Source of the DNA: Voacanga thouarsii
Lineage: Eukaryota; Streptophyta; Magnoliopsida; Gentianales; Apocynaceae
Length of the DNA: 64,000 nt
Direction: 5' to 3'
Assembly (NCBI GenBank): GCA_026120185.1
Contig: JANUWF010003370.1
Span: 2,096,001-2,160,000, forward strand
The notes under the pieces were generated by a model that saw only the letters and a list, made by a program, of their open reading frames with translations, was not told the origin of the DNA and did no database searches. The position numbers were made by a program, and so were the translations under genes. Numbering within the stretch: position 1 is the first letter of the stretch; each line of letters starts with the position of its first letter. Below, piece by piece: positions 12,405-23,427 of the stretch.

Positions 12405-14140
12405 CAGTACTTAGCCTATAATTCTTATCCCATATAACATTCCACTGTGGTTTTGTAGGAAGCAGCCACATTTTATCTTGTCAACACTTATAGATGGTCC
12501 GAAGTCTTCAAGTAACAAGATTACTATATTTATGCAACCACTGATTGAGGATTTGAATGAATTATAGAACGAGGGTGTAATAATTTTTTATTCTGCTTCA
12601 GAAGTAATGTTTTGTTTGCTTTTGAGACTAATGTAGAACATAAATGATTTGCCTAGGATTTAAAAAGGAAAGTAAGGAATTGAAAGAATAAATTTATTAA
12701 ATTTATGTAGTATACTAGGACTAAGAGAATCCTATTGCGAGGATTCCTTGGGTAGTGAATCCAAAGTTTATGGTAATTTATCTAGTTCTAGTGTGTAGAA
12801 TGAGAAATCATGCCCAATATGTGGCATGAATTGTTTAAGTTACTATTTGTCAAATTGTGGAAAATTTTGTTCTTGTTCATTTATTGATTCTTGCAACCTA
12901 GTCATAGGTTGAGTAAGGATAAGGTTTCCTTTTATAGTGATATGGAAATATGCCCTGCACCGAAAAGGTTTGACGGATCTAAGATTTTACAACAGCTTGA
13001 GGGCTGTCTCACAGAATACAAGAGGGATGATTTGAGAAAAAAGAAGTATGGTTGATTTTGGAAAAAAAAAAATGGGAGGGGGGGGGGGAGGGATGCATGG
13101 AAGCTGGCATATTGGGACTCCAATTAGATTAGGCATAATTTAGATGTGATGTATATAGGGAAAACAAATTTATGTGATAATTTATTGTATAAGATTTTGG
13201 GTGATGGTGGTAGGACAAAGGATACACTAAAGTCTCACCAGGATTTGGAGGTTATGGGCATAAAAAAAAATCTTTCCATCCCATTTTGAAGCCCTTTGGA
13301 ATTGGTTATACCTTATCCGCAGCCACTTACACAATGAGTAAGTTGGAGGTCGACAGATTTTTGAAAGTATTAAACGAGTTGCGAGTAATTGATGGTTATT
13401 CTTCTAATATAATACGTTAAATAAACTTGAAGAGGAGGACCATGAGGGTTTAAAATCTCAAGATTGCCATATTTTACTTCAACAACTTTTGCCATTAGTA
13501 GCGCAGACGACGTTGCCAAATTATGTTGTTCAGATTTTAATTGAAATCGTAGTATGCTACAGACACCTTTGTTCAAAGGTGAATCGAGAGCACAATCTTA
13601 AGCAACTTTAAGACTGCTTTGCAATTACATTATCTTTCTTAGAGAAGACATTTATACCGAGGTTTTTTGATGTCATAGAACATTTTTCAATGCATTTCGT
13701 TGAAGATGCTCTGTTTGCAGAACTGGTATAGTGTAGATGGATGTTTCCATCAATTTATGTATTAAATAGATAATTTATATGTTACTTAAGTGGGTTAAAT
13801 CTCACAAATTTTCTATTCAAGTGAATTAATTATGACAGGGCATAATTTTATATGATGTGGATACCTTACGACCTTAAAGTGTGTACATAACCATGCTCGT
13901 CCAAAGAGTTTTATTGCCAGTGGCTCTATCATGGAAGAGTGCATGACTTTCATCTCTTGTACTTGAATGACATGAAGACTAAGGAGAATAGGCAAAATAG
14001 TTACAATAGGGATGATAGTAAAGTAGGCAAGCTAGTTAGAAAAAGATTAGATATAGCATTTAACCATATCACTAAAATTCAAGACCACCAATGGGCGCTT
14101 GCAAATTAGGAAGCATTGAAATAATATTGAGAGTGAGGTA
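12405..14140 (+). pseudogene. CACTA (En/Spm) TNP2-like transposase, broken
   Basis: Reading across several frames gives, in order, motifs typical of plant TNP2/Transposase_21 followed by a DUF4218 region. These are PIILIPYNIPLWFC (about 12415), FILSTLIDGPK, FMQPLIEDLNEL (about 12530), CPICG with SNCGKFC (about 12810-12870), DLEVMGIKKNL (about 13243), LKSQDCHILLQQLLPL (about 13453), RHLCSKVNRE (about 13562), FFDVIEHFSMHF (about 13660), RWMFP (about 13736), then IMEECMTF (about 13930). Many stops and at least three frame changes; a G9-rich run at 13075-13090 sits at one break. The CACTA terminal repeats were not found. In the family this protein cuts and moves the element; here it is dead. Confidence 0.85.
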
Positions 14141-14342
14141 TATTGATTGTAAACTTTTAAAAGTATCACTGAAATTATTTTGTATTTTTTCCTCCACTCT
14201 TGAAAGCTATTTTCAAGCTTCGTCATTCACAATTACATTTTTCTAGTTAAGCTTCATATGATCCACATCTCAAGACAAAATCCAAATGATAGACTTTACG
14301 AAAGATAACGAATCCATTCTATAACATTTCACACTTAGCTTA
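14141..14342. other. Spacer between CACTA remnant and Copia LTR
   Basis: AT-rich sequence with no recognisable coding or repeat content. Confidence 0.4.
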
Positions 14343-15098
14343 TATTGGAATGTAAGCCCTCAATGATTACATAACTTATGCAAATTCGTGTAAACAAATA
14401 AAAGTTTTATTCTCATTGTCGTTTGTGTTCCTTACAATATCTTATAATGCATAATTATTTTGGAAAAGACCTATTATATTAAGTGAATGATCTATGCAAA
14501 TAGAGGTCTTTTCATAATAAGGTATAGACTGTGGGCTTCTTAACATTTAAATTAATTGTTCTTAATTAGTTAAAGAGAATCAGAATCTAATTATGATAAG
14601 GTTATTATGCTGTGATTTCAGGTGGGAAATGTCTTACCTTTAGCTAGTAAGTAGTCTTCTCATTTCATAGCATAAATGTATTTGGAATACATAAAACTGT
14701 ATCTGTAATAGTAGTTTCTAAAAGTACTAAAATAAGAGAATCTCAAACTACTACTGCTACAACGTGGACTTATACCCTACAACTTAAGTATAGGTTAGCG
14801 GTCTGACAAAAATAGAAGTATTTACTTTGATATACTATAGGTAAGGTCCTTTTGTAGGACTAATATACTCATATGTTCAGTATGCATGGCCAGTTACTTA
14901 AGAGAGATTCATACAAGATAGTTTCTATACTTCTATAGGAGACATCGCCCATTATGATTGTCCGAATAGTCCATAGATCTAGGGCCCTAGGAACATGATT
15001 TGGGTGCTTGCTTAAGAGTAACTCCCTGGCAAAGCGGGAACATTCTAAGAAATAGTGGACTACTGGACTAGAGGTCTATGGATAGTTGAAGGTCATTT
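14343..15098 (+). repeat. Truncated Copia LTR (copy 1 of the family at 31099 and 52292)
   Basis: Starts TATTGGAATGTAAGCCC and follows the two complete solo LTRs (31099-33140, 52292-54209) through landmarks such as GGCTTACC-like TGTCTTACCTTTAGC, TTTCTAAAAGTACT and a TGTCCGGA-like TTGTCCGAATAGTC. It stops after about 755 bp, where a Gypsy LTR begins at 15099. The right 1.2 kb of the LTR is missing. Confidence 0.8.
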
Positions 15099-16809
15099 TG
15101 TAACACCCCATCTTTCTACTTTCGATTGGCTACTATTTGTAAAGGATGAGAATTTGTACCGATATCCTGAACAAAAGTTGATCGATGTAATGAGACGAAT
15201 ATTTTGGTAGAATAATATTTTGTCGGGACCTAGATGTAATTATTAGATTTGTTCTACCCATACCCTAAATTTTTAGAAGGTTATTATTATTAACAAAATA
15301 AGAATTTAAGAATACTCTGAAAAGAAAAATTGGTTAGTGCGATGAAACACACGTTTTGGTGTGAATTGTGCTACTCGTGGTATCGGGGGCATTTTCGTTA
15401 TTTTGACCACGTCCGTGACTTTGACCGCAAATTTGACCAAGTAGAGAAGGAATTGAAGAATTTAAGTATTACCAATGGATTCAGTAGAATTTTTGGAGTT
15501 GAATGGTGAAATAAAATATTTTTCGGTTATAGACTTGATTTTGGTCATTTTTTAAGAAAATAGGAAATCGAGGTTAAAAAATGGTGTGTGCGGCATTTTG
15601 TGATTGGTAGCCCATGGACATGTGTCAATTTAAGAGAGGTTGCAAGAAGAGTTCAAGCAAGACACATGGAATTAAAGGATTGCAAAATAAATGAGGAATG
15701 ATGTATAATTTTGTAATTGGAACACATCATTTGTGGGACCGTTTGATTAAGGTCTTAAGCAATATAATTAACTAATATTTAGACCAAGATAAGATGAATA
15801 AATGGCTGGAAATTGACCAAGAATTTCATTGGCCATGCAAGGAGAAATAAGAGAATTTTTGTGGAGAAAAAAAAAAAGTAGTTGGTGTGTAAAGTTTTTA
15901 TTGGAACAAACCTATATTGCAACCACCATATGTTTAATTAAATTAATATTATCTTGGCCAAATTTCTGATGAAGAATGGTGGTGAAGAGGCTAATTTATA
16001 GCCATATTTTCATCCAGCCTTGGAGAGAGAAAAACAAGGGAAAATAAGAAAGAAAAGGTTGAGAAAAACCAAGAGAAAAAAAAGAGAGAGAGAAAAAAAA
16101 TTGTGTTCTTGGAGTAAATCACACCAAAAGAGCTTTAAATAGAAGGTAAAACCCTACCTTACTTGAATTAAAGTTGTTGTTGGGTGAATGATGATTATGA
16201 TGAAGTGAATTTCAACATGAAAATATACTTTCATGTCTTGATTTCAGATCAAAGCTAAGGTTTGTGAACTTTTGTGCATGAACTTTATATATGCTAGTAT
16301 ATGTGCCAGCTGCCTAAGTGTCTTTGAATGGTGTTTTGTGGGAGGAAGAACTGAATAATTATGGTGGTTTGAAGGTTTATGTTCTGTTGAAGAGGTGATG
16401 ATCAAAGTAGAGTAAAAATGGAATTTACTTGGTTGGAAGAATAGATCAAATTAGCTTTTGATTAGAAAAGATGAATTTGAGTTGAATAAGTGTGAATTTT
16501 GTGAGCTATTGGAAATCTGGAAATTCAAAATTAAAGATGGCTTGAATGAAAATTGAATAATTAATGGTTCTAAGGTGTTAAAGATTAAAGAAGAACAAAG
16601 GAAAGCATGAATAGTAAAAGTGAGGTAAAACTACTGGGGCTGTTTTTGCTCAGTACCATGCCTCAAAAACAAGAATTCTGGAAAATGACTTACATAGAAT
16701 TAAATTTAAGAGTCTTACAGTCATTTTGGTATATCACAGAGCTAAAACGGAGTTGTGGATTGAAAGTTATGCCCAAAACAAAATTAGGTGTCAAAACAGC
16801 AAAATTCCA

Positions 16810-17113
16810 GAATTTTGCTCAAGGACATGGACGAATCTAAGGATAAGTAATTTGTAATTTTGGATGAAAATAAGGGGGGGAATGAAGTGAATCCCTTGTA
16901 CATGAAGGGAGGAAGGATGTGGAAAAAGAAAAATGAAAGAATTGAACAAACGACGTAAAAAGAATTTTGCTCAAGGACATGGACGAATCTAAGGAAAATT
17001 AATTGTGTAATTTTGGATGAAAATAAGGGGGGAAATGAAGTGAATCCCCTGTACATGAAGGGAGGAAGGATGTGGAAAAAGAAAAATGAAAGAATTGAAT
17101 AAACGACGTAAAA
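16810..17113 (+). repeat. 152-bp tandem duplication
   Basis: Units 16810-16961 and 16962-17113 differ at about seven positions (about 95% identical by eye), far less than most repeat pairs here, so the duplication is much younger than the LTR that carries it. Confidence 0.92.
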
Positions 17114-17154
17114 ATGATACGGACAAAAGTTAGACGTTTTCCTTTAACTGTTAG

Positions 17155-17285
17155 CTACCTGTCGGTCCCGTCGGCTAACAATTAGCCCCGACGGCTAACG
17201 TTAGCCAAATATTGGTTGAACATCGGTTAAATTTCAGGCACATCGGCTAGACGTTAGTTAACCATCGGCTATTTTTTGACCAAAT
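17155..17285. repeat. Cluster of short palindromes and CATCGGCTA repeats
   Basis: GGCTAACGTTAGCC at 17193-17206 is a perfect 14-bp palindrome. CGGCTAACAATTAGCC lies just before it. CATCGG(C/T)TA recurs at 17221, 17241 and 17263, spaced 20-22 bp. The stretch is clearly GC-richer than its surroundings. Confidence 0.8.
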
Positions 17286-17377
17286 ACGAATTGACTCAAA
17301 AACGATGTTTGATGTAGGTTTAGCGGTAAACGGCCAACGGAATGGTGGAAACGGTAGAAATGGTGACTAAACGGCCG

Positions 17378-18129
17378 TGGCATTTGGGCTGCATTTTTTG
17401 GACATTCCAGCCAAGTGGAAATTCTAGAAAAATTTCTAGATTTTTACCAAAACAAGAACAAGCAGAGCATGATTCTTTGAAGGTGAAGCTATGGCGATTT
17501 AGTTGAAAACCAACTAGCTATTTCTTCTCCTATATTTTGGCCATCCCCTATCACAAGAGCTGGAAACTTTTGAAAATTCAAGACCAAGATTTATCCAAGA
17601 CATTTTATAAAGAAATTAGGAGAATTAAAGAAATAGGAGTATTTGGAATTTAAATAGGTTAGGACATAGATTGCTAAAATGATGGTGGTTAGAACTTTTC
17701 TAGATTTCTTTTAGGACAAGATCACATAGTTAAAACATTACCATTGTGTCTTCCCTAAGACAACATTCCTAACGTTATAGAATGTAAGAAGAAAATTCAA
17801 ACATTGGCTAGGATAATTAAAAATAAAACTTAGGTGATGAGATTTGAACTTAAGACCTTAGAGATTAACCACTTAACCACATTAACTCTTATTCTTATTT
17901 TCCCAACCAAATTCTCTTCCTTTCTAAGCCTCAAGCCTTCTTCCTATTTCGTCCTCAAGTAAAATTCCCTTTTTACCCTTATCACTCAACAAGTATAAAT
18001 AAACCATATAGCCCTTATATCACAATTCTAAGGCACACGAATTCATCCAAGAAATATATTTTTATGCAATATGATATGATATTCACCACATTCCTCTAAC
18101 TCTAGGGTAGGTTTAGGTGGGATTTTACA
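17378..18129 (-). repeat. Partial 3' LTR of the minus-strand Gypsy element
   Basis: Aligns with 24541-25144 and shares the LTR start TGTAAAATCCCACC (minus strand). It contains about 150 bp (around 17660-17815) absent from the 5' LTR. Confidence 0.85.
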
Positions 18130-18145
18130 TCCTCCCCTCCTTAGA
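18130..18145 (-). other. Polypurine tract of the minus-strand Gypsy element
   Basis: The minus strand reads TAAGGAGGGGAGGA directly before the LTR start; a GAATTTCGGGATGAAATTCT stretch before it matches the usual end of chromovirus polyproteins. Confidence 0.8.
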
Positions 18146-18319
18146 AGAATTTCATCCCGAAATTCAGTTTGTACCTTTATCTCAAGTCAGGGTGTTTCCT
18201 AAATTAAATTAAATAATGATACTAATAATGGTGTTTATGGACTTTAAGTCACCTTCAATCTCCTTGCCTGCTATTTCTTGAACACGAACTTCATCGGATT
18301 TGATAATCTGCCTATCTTC

Positions 18320-18640
18320 TATTTATCCCTACTATAATAGTACTTGACATGTCTGGCTTTGCATCGCTTCATATAAGGCCAAACCAATAGAATATCGGCA
18401 ATTGTTGTTGTAGGCGTACTTTCATACGGCACACGTTTAGTCCATGTACCAACAAAGTCCAGTATACATGCCCTAAACATGTCCTTCAGTATCTGAATAA
18501 GTCTCTGCAACTAGCTATTAATTTTGAGGATATGCAACAACACAGAACATCCAAGTTGATCCCATTATCTCTTGGATCTTAGTCCAAAATCTTGTAGTGA
18601 ACCGAGGATCCTGCTTGGATACAATACTTGATGACATCCC
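18320..18640 (-). pseudogene. Gypsy integrase fragment
   Basis: The minus strand gives QDPRFTTRFWTKIQEIMGS and, after shifts, AYPQN, then LIQILKDMFRACILDFVGTW. This corresponds to the catalytic core between the second Asp and the Glu and the segment after it. Several stops and frame changes. Confidence 0.82.
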
Positions 18641-19559
18641 ATGCAGTCTCTACCTTGGCTAGGTCTACCTTAAAACCGCCCCTGATTACCTCTCATTCCA
18701 AAATAGAACTATGCTCAACTAAACTTTCACTTACCAAACTTAACGGAAATTTATGCTATCTCCACTTTCTAACGCCAATTTCAACTATTCCATGTCCTTA
18801 ATGGCATTCAAAATGCATCAGGTATTATCTAAAAAGGCACCATAAAATTATCAAAGTAGGATTGAAATCCTCTGCATCGACTAAGTAATAGAGCCTTTGC
18901 AAATCAATATGACATCACCACCCGCCCTTAGTACATATCCCCAATGTTAGTTGCAATCTCAATATATACACTTTTTTCACCTTACCTCTTCTAGAATTTA
19001 ATCATACCCATCTGATCCCCAAAAATGTATTATTCAACTTAACTCCTTGCTTCAACAATCATTCCTTATCTAATATGCTACCATAATCCTCAAACGAAAA
19101 ACGAGTCAGATTCCTAATAAATTTTACTTCTCTAGCCAAAATTTCATCTCTCAAATCAAACCCATAAATCCCTACTTGCTTGCACGATGAGGAATGCTCA
19201 AACAATTAATAAGAAAATCTATAACTATACACAGTTGATGGATTTGACTCTTATGGTCTAGCTTATCACTACTCAAACGAATAGTACACTTCACAATATA
19301 TATAGGCTATGCAGAACAAAGATCAAAGAGCATATTCTTTCAGGAGAAATAAAGAATTAACCTAGCACCACGGTTGCATCCGATCTCACGTCCTTTCTGA
19401 TCAACCAACTTGGTCATCACCTATGGCTTTAACTTATTTCCTCCAATAACTATATTTCCTCAATTGGCTGAATTCAATGGTAGGGTCTTAATTGGGCCTA
19501 TCCAACTATCACCTTAGGAGATCCCTCAGGTTCTATCTCTTGCTCTTTACTCACATCTG
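18641..19559 (-). other. Eroded interior of the minus-strand Gypsy element
   Basis: Lies between gag start and integrase remnants. No protease or reverse transcriptase motif can be read. Probably a rearranged remnant of gag-pol. Confidence 0.4.
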
Positions 19560-19653
19560 GTTACGAGTGCTCTGTTAGCTCGTCTTCAGGTGTTGAAGGT
19601 TTTCTGACATGACAAATTCTACCTCTTGCTATAATTCTACGTCTAGGCGCCAT
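19560..19653 (-). pseudogene. Start of Gypsy gag, truncated
   Basis: A methionine at 19653 opens a basic sequence (MAPRRRIIARGR, then VRKPSTPEDELTEHS) that ends in a stop after 30 codons. A basic N-terminus beginning MAPRR is common in chromovirus gag. Downstream is degenerate. Confidence 0.55.
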
Positions 19654-20176
19654 CTTCGATCATCATCACCACAATTATAGGTCAACAAATGAATACATAT
19701 GAATGCAAACATATAATGCAAAGATAACATATATAACTTTTGCTCACTTATTGAATATATGAGAGTTTTTTTTTTTTTTTAAAGAAGTGAAATATTAAAA
19801 AGTTTTATTCAAAATAAATCATACTTTAACATAAAGAAATTGAATATCATAGATGATACCTCTGTAGGAATTAGATACTCATAGACAAGAAAGTAAATAA
19901 GGCTGTGAACTCAATAAATAGATTCCCTAATCAACAAATTGCATCACAAATCTACTAAGTCTTCTCATTGCTCTAGTCATCACTCGAGTAGTCAGAAATA
20001 GATTCTTCGAACCATCTTTCTCTTCTCTTTCTGCAGTCTATTCCCAATTCGAACCTAAGTGTACAACCATTAGTTCCACTCTTCCTAGGACTTCCATCCA
20101 CCTTCCCTTTTCCCTTGTCCTTCGCCCCTAAGATTTATTCCCGAAGTGCTCTCATACTCAGGGTGAATCTATCATT
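19654..20176 (-). other. Interval between acidic ORF and gag start
   Basis: No coding sequence recognised. Contains a T15 run near 19767-19781. Confidence 0.4.
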
Positions 20177-20698
20177 CTAACTGGGTTCCTCATCACAGGA
20201 CTCCTCAAAGTCAAAGCCAAAAGGGATACTATTAAACTCTCCTATTAGTAGAGTCCGAGAAGGCACAGCTGCCTCTTCCTCCTCCTCCTCATCATCAGAC
20301 TCTTCCATCCCCCCTTCTATTTCACTATCAGAATCATCCATCTCTTCTCCTTCCTCATCGCCAGCATTACTCAGTTCCTCACCTCTTTCACTATCAGCAT
20401 TACCCATCTCATCTTCTCCCTCACCACCTAAGTCAAGATCAGGAGCTTCCTCTTTAGCTTCGCTATCTGAGACTAAATCAACCACTGGTGGTATGTGAGG
20501 GTCCACTACCTGCACATCCTCAACACCTCCCTCTTGCTTAGATAACTCTAGTTCAGCAACCTCAACCTCCATCTTCTCTTTTTTACCATTATTAGGCAAA
20601 ATAAGGTTGGAAACCTCAATCTCCATCTCACTGCTTCTGCTCTCTCCCGAGGAGGATAGGTCCACTACAGGAACTGGAACAGGTGTTCTACCATACAT
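20177..20698 (-). CDS. Acidic 173-residue ORF between PBS and gag of a Gypsy element
   Basis: An uninterrupted ORF from an ATG at 20698 to a stop at 20177, about 130 bases after the primer binding site. The N-terminus is Pro/Val-rich (TPVPVPVVDLSS). The middle and C-terminal parts are dominated by Glu, Asp and Ser, including EESDDEEEEEEAA near residue 135, and it ends CDEEPS. No transmembrane segment, zinc site or catalytic motif is visible; it is probably disordered. It stands out because the rest of this element is full of stops. It may be an extra ORF of this Gypsy lineage upstream of gag, or a gag N-terminal extension separated by rearrangement. It could also be chance persistence of a low-complexity purine-rich tract. 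Function unknown. Confidence 0.5.
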   Translation of the reverse strand: MYGRTPVPVPVVDLSSSGESRSSEMEIEVSNLILPNNGKKEKMEVEVAELELSKQEGGVEDVQVVDPHIPPVVDLVSDSEAKEEAPDLDLGGEGEDEMGNADSERGEELSNAGDEEGEEMDDSDSEIEGGMEESDDEEEEEEAAVPSRTLLIGEFNSIPFGFDFEESCDEEPS

Positions 20699-20827
20699 GA
20701 AAATCTAACCTTGGGTAACAGATGCGAATCTCCTAACCATCCCACAAACAGAACACACATATTAGTACTTGAGATTATAAAACTTAATGTAATAAATCCA
20801 AATATTGCCAATAGCTATCTAAACCTA

Positions 20828-20840
20828 GGCTCTGATACCA
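20828..20840 (-). other. Intact tRNA-iMet primer binding site
   Basis: The minus strand reads TGGTATCAGAGCC two bases after the LTR end (GGGGTGTTATA), complementary to the 3' end of initiator tRNA-Met. Confidence 0.88.
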
Positions 20841-22139
20841 CTTATAACACCCCACTACCTTTGTACTCAATTAGGGCTGGGGATGTCACCCTATCCTTAG
20901 GACATAGGGTCTTTATAACTAGGACTCACAGAAGAAATGAAAGAAACGATCCAAATTTAAACTTATTACAACTCAAAATAATACATGAATAAGTCTCAAA
21001 ATAAACAAATGTCTACTAGAGTCTCTCAAAATGCAATACATTCAAAATAAGTCTTCAAAGAAAGGCAACATTAATCAATAACTTTAACATCAGGATAGAC
21101 CTGAAAGCATGCATAAAAATGTGGTGAGACATAAATCTTAATAAGCACGTGTGTGCTTAGGGGGTTTAAGGTAAAACAATTCATGTATGCAAGTTGAGAA
21201 ACTTTTATAAAAATAAAGTGTTGGCAAGTCTCAAATAAATTTCACAAAGCAAGAAGTGGTGTTTTCCTTTCGAATGTCATACATTGTATAAAATAAAAGC
21301 AACCACTCAAAAGAAATAGACATGGCACCACACTTTATGCACCATGACAAAAGAATGTTCAGGATGCCACACTTTGTGCATTCTGACACAAGGTAGGTGT
21401 ATGGCCCATCGAGTGAAATACTCCTCTATCTCTACACCCAAACTTATCGGTTGTCCACTTCGAAAATAAACAGTTCACTTGAACTGTAAAGTTAGCTCGG
21501 ACCGGTATAATCTACCAGAACTGGCATCTTATTCGGGTATGACTCATCCTTCAGAGGTGGCCACCTACTGAGAGACACCCTGACCCTTCAAGGACTAGTC
21601 CTAATAGTCTATCCTTACTGAGTACTCAATGTTGTATTTGTCCCTTTTGGGAAAAGAAGAATCATCTAATGTGTTTTCTTTAAAAAGCAATTACGGTTTA
21701 CAAAATTCTTGTCAAAGTTAGTTTTTAGGAGAAATTTAGCATTTTGTGTAAAATTGCTTATTCAACTTGAAATTATTTGATTGAATGGAAAGGAACAGGA
21801 AAATTGTCCATAATTGCATCCAAAGCACATTTTCACGTATACATCATGTTTTGACTTGCTGAAGTGATTTTGATATTTAAACAGCTTTATGCAAGGACTT
21901 ACCTGATCTCTTGCTTTTCAATAGCCTTCCAAGTTGATTCATGACAAACTAGCCCCTCTTGGGATAAATATAGGGTATAAGTCCCAATGGTTCATAACCA
22001 AGCAACAATTGTTCAAGTAAGTGCTTCCAACCTAACATGCCTAAACTCATCTAGTTACAACAACATCTAGTTAAGACAATAATGTCTTATGAAAATAATG
22101 CCTTATAAACATTAGTTGATAAAGTATTTTATAGAATAA

Positions 22140-22672
22140 GATTAATTTGATAGGCCAATATAAATAGGTGCAATAAATAATAAATTATAACAAGAATTAC
22201 TTATTAACGAATAATAATAATTATAAATAATATCAATATTAAATAATAAAAATACTTGTAATAAATAATAAGTACTATTATTAATAAATACTAAATAATA
22301 TTGATAATAAATAATAAATAACAAATAACACTAACAATAACTAAAAAATGATATTAATAATACATAATAAATAACATTAATAATAAATAATAAATTATAT
22401 TAATACTAAATAATATTCATAATTATTTATTATTATAAATAATACATAAGTTTAGATAAAAGTTTCAGTAAGAATAATCAATAATAATTTGTACATAAAA
22501 GATATCGATATTAATTTTGATTTATTATTATTTATATAATAATGGCTAATAAAAAATATTACTATTTGTTTATCTAATAAAATAATAATATTTTAAGTAA
22601 TTATTGATTTTGAGAATATTGAGGTTTACCAAAATTAATAAATTAAATTAAATAATGATACTAATAATTTTG

Positions 22673-22723
<51 letters not shown>

Positions 22724-22735
22724 GTAGTAAAACTA
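22140..22735. repeat. AAT/AATA-rich simple sequence with (AAT)n run
   Basis: Degenerate AATAATAAATA-type sequence throughout, ending in an uninterrupted AAT run of roughly 18 units (about 22672-22722). Apparent reading frames here are composition artefacts. Confidence 0.88.
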
Positions 22736-23335
22736 GCTCTAATAATAATTTTTTTTAATGACCATAGTAAATTTGCTAGTACTAAAATTTATATATATTC
22801 ATACGCACACATATATCTAATAAATAACATGTTGAGTAGCCCAAAAATAGACTTGTAATAATAATATTCATCACAACAAGAGTGATACTAACTAATAATA
22901 AAATTGTCAATGGATTTAGTGTAAAAAATAACATCATGGGAGCATAATCAAACAATGGTGGTATAGTTTCTATCATCCAATACAACATCCATTATAGTGA
23001 CATAAATCCTTCAATCATAATGTCCTAATGAGCATACAATGATCCTAGAGCATAATCCAACAATAATTCATAAGCCACAATATTCATTTCAATCTTCATG
23101 TCTTAGAGTTATTCTCTTTACCCACATACATATCTCTATCCCATCAATATTAGATCAACATACTAATTTCATCATCTAGAAGCCTTGAGTTTGAAAATTT
23201 AAAAAGGTCATGGAAGAAATACTTGTTTGATGATCGTTGGAGTTGAAGACGTTGTCTTGTCCAATGAAGATCCTTGAGTGTTTGAAAAGTCCTTTTTCAT
23301 TTGAAGTTGTTCAAGAATGGCCACCAATGGATCGG

Positions 23336-23338
<3 letters not shown>

Positions 23339-23426
<88 letters not shown>
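23339..23426. repeat. Compound (GA)n(GT)n microsatellite
   Basis: About 22 GA units run directly into about 21 GT units. Both are perfect, so the site is likely length-variable. Confidence 0.95.

Positions 23427-23427
<1 letters not shown>

Larger units (their letters stand above)
15099..17377 (+). repeat. Gypsy-type LTR, plus orientation, with internal duplication
   Basis: Starts TGTAACACCCCATC, a form typical of plant Ty3/gypsy LTRs, directly at the break of the Copia LTR. It has a long AT-rich body, a purine-rich tract at 16040-16100 and a locally GC-rich end (17155-17377). The right boundary is set where similarity to the neighbouring minus-strand LTR begins (GGCATTTGGGCTGC). No interior follows, so it is a broken or solo copy. 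Confidence 0.65.

Noticed and set aside
17830..17890. tRNA-like phrase around GTTCAAATCTC / GTTCGAATCCC in Gypsy LTRs (also near 56508)
   Set aside because: Resembles only a T-loop; no acceptor stem or anticodon arm could be folded, and it recurs at the same LTR position.
22664..22733. CRISPR-like regular repeat
   Set aside because: Uninterrupted trinucleotide microsatellite without spacers; plant nuclear DNA.
22142..22858. Ile/Tyr-rich ORFs on both strands
   Set aside because: Produced by AAT/ATA simple sequence.
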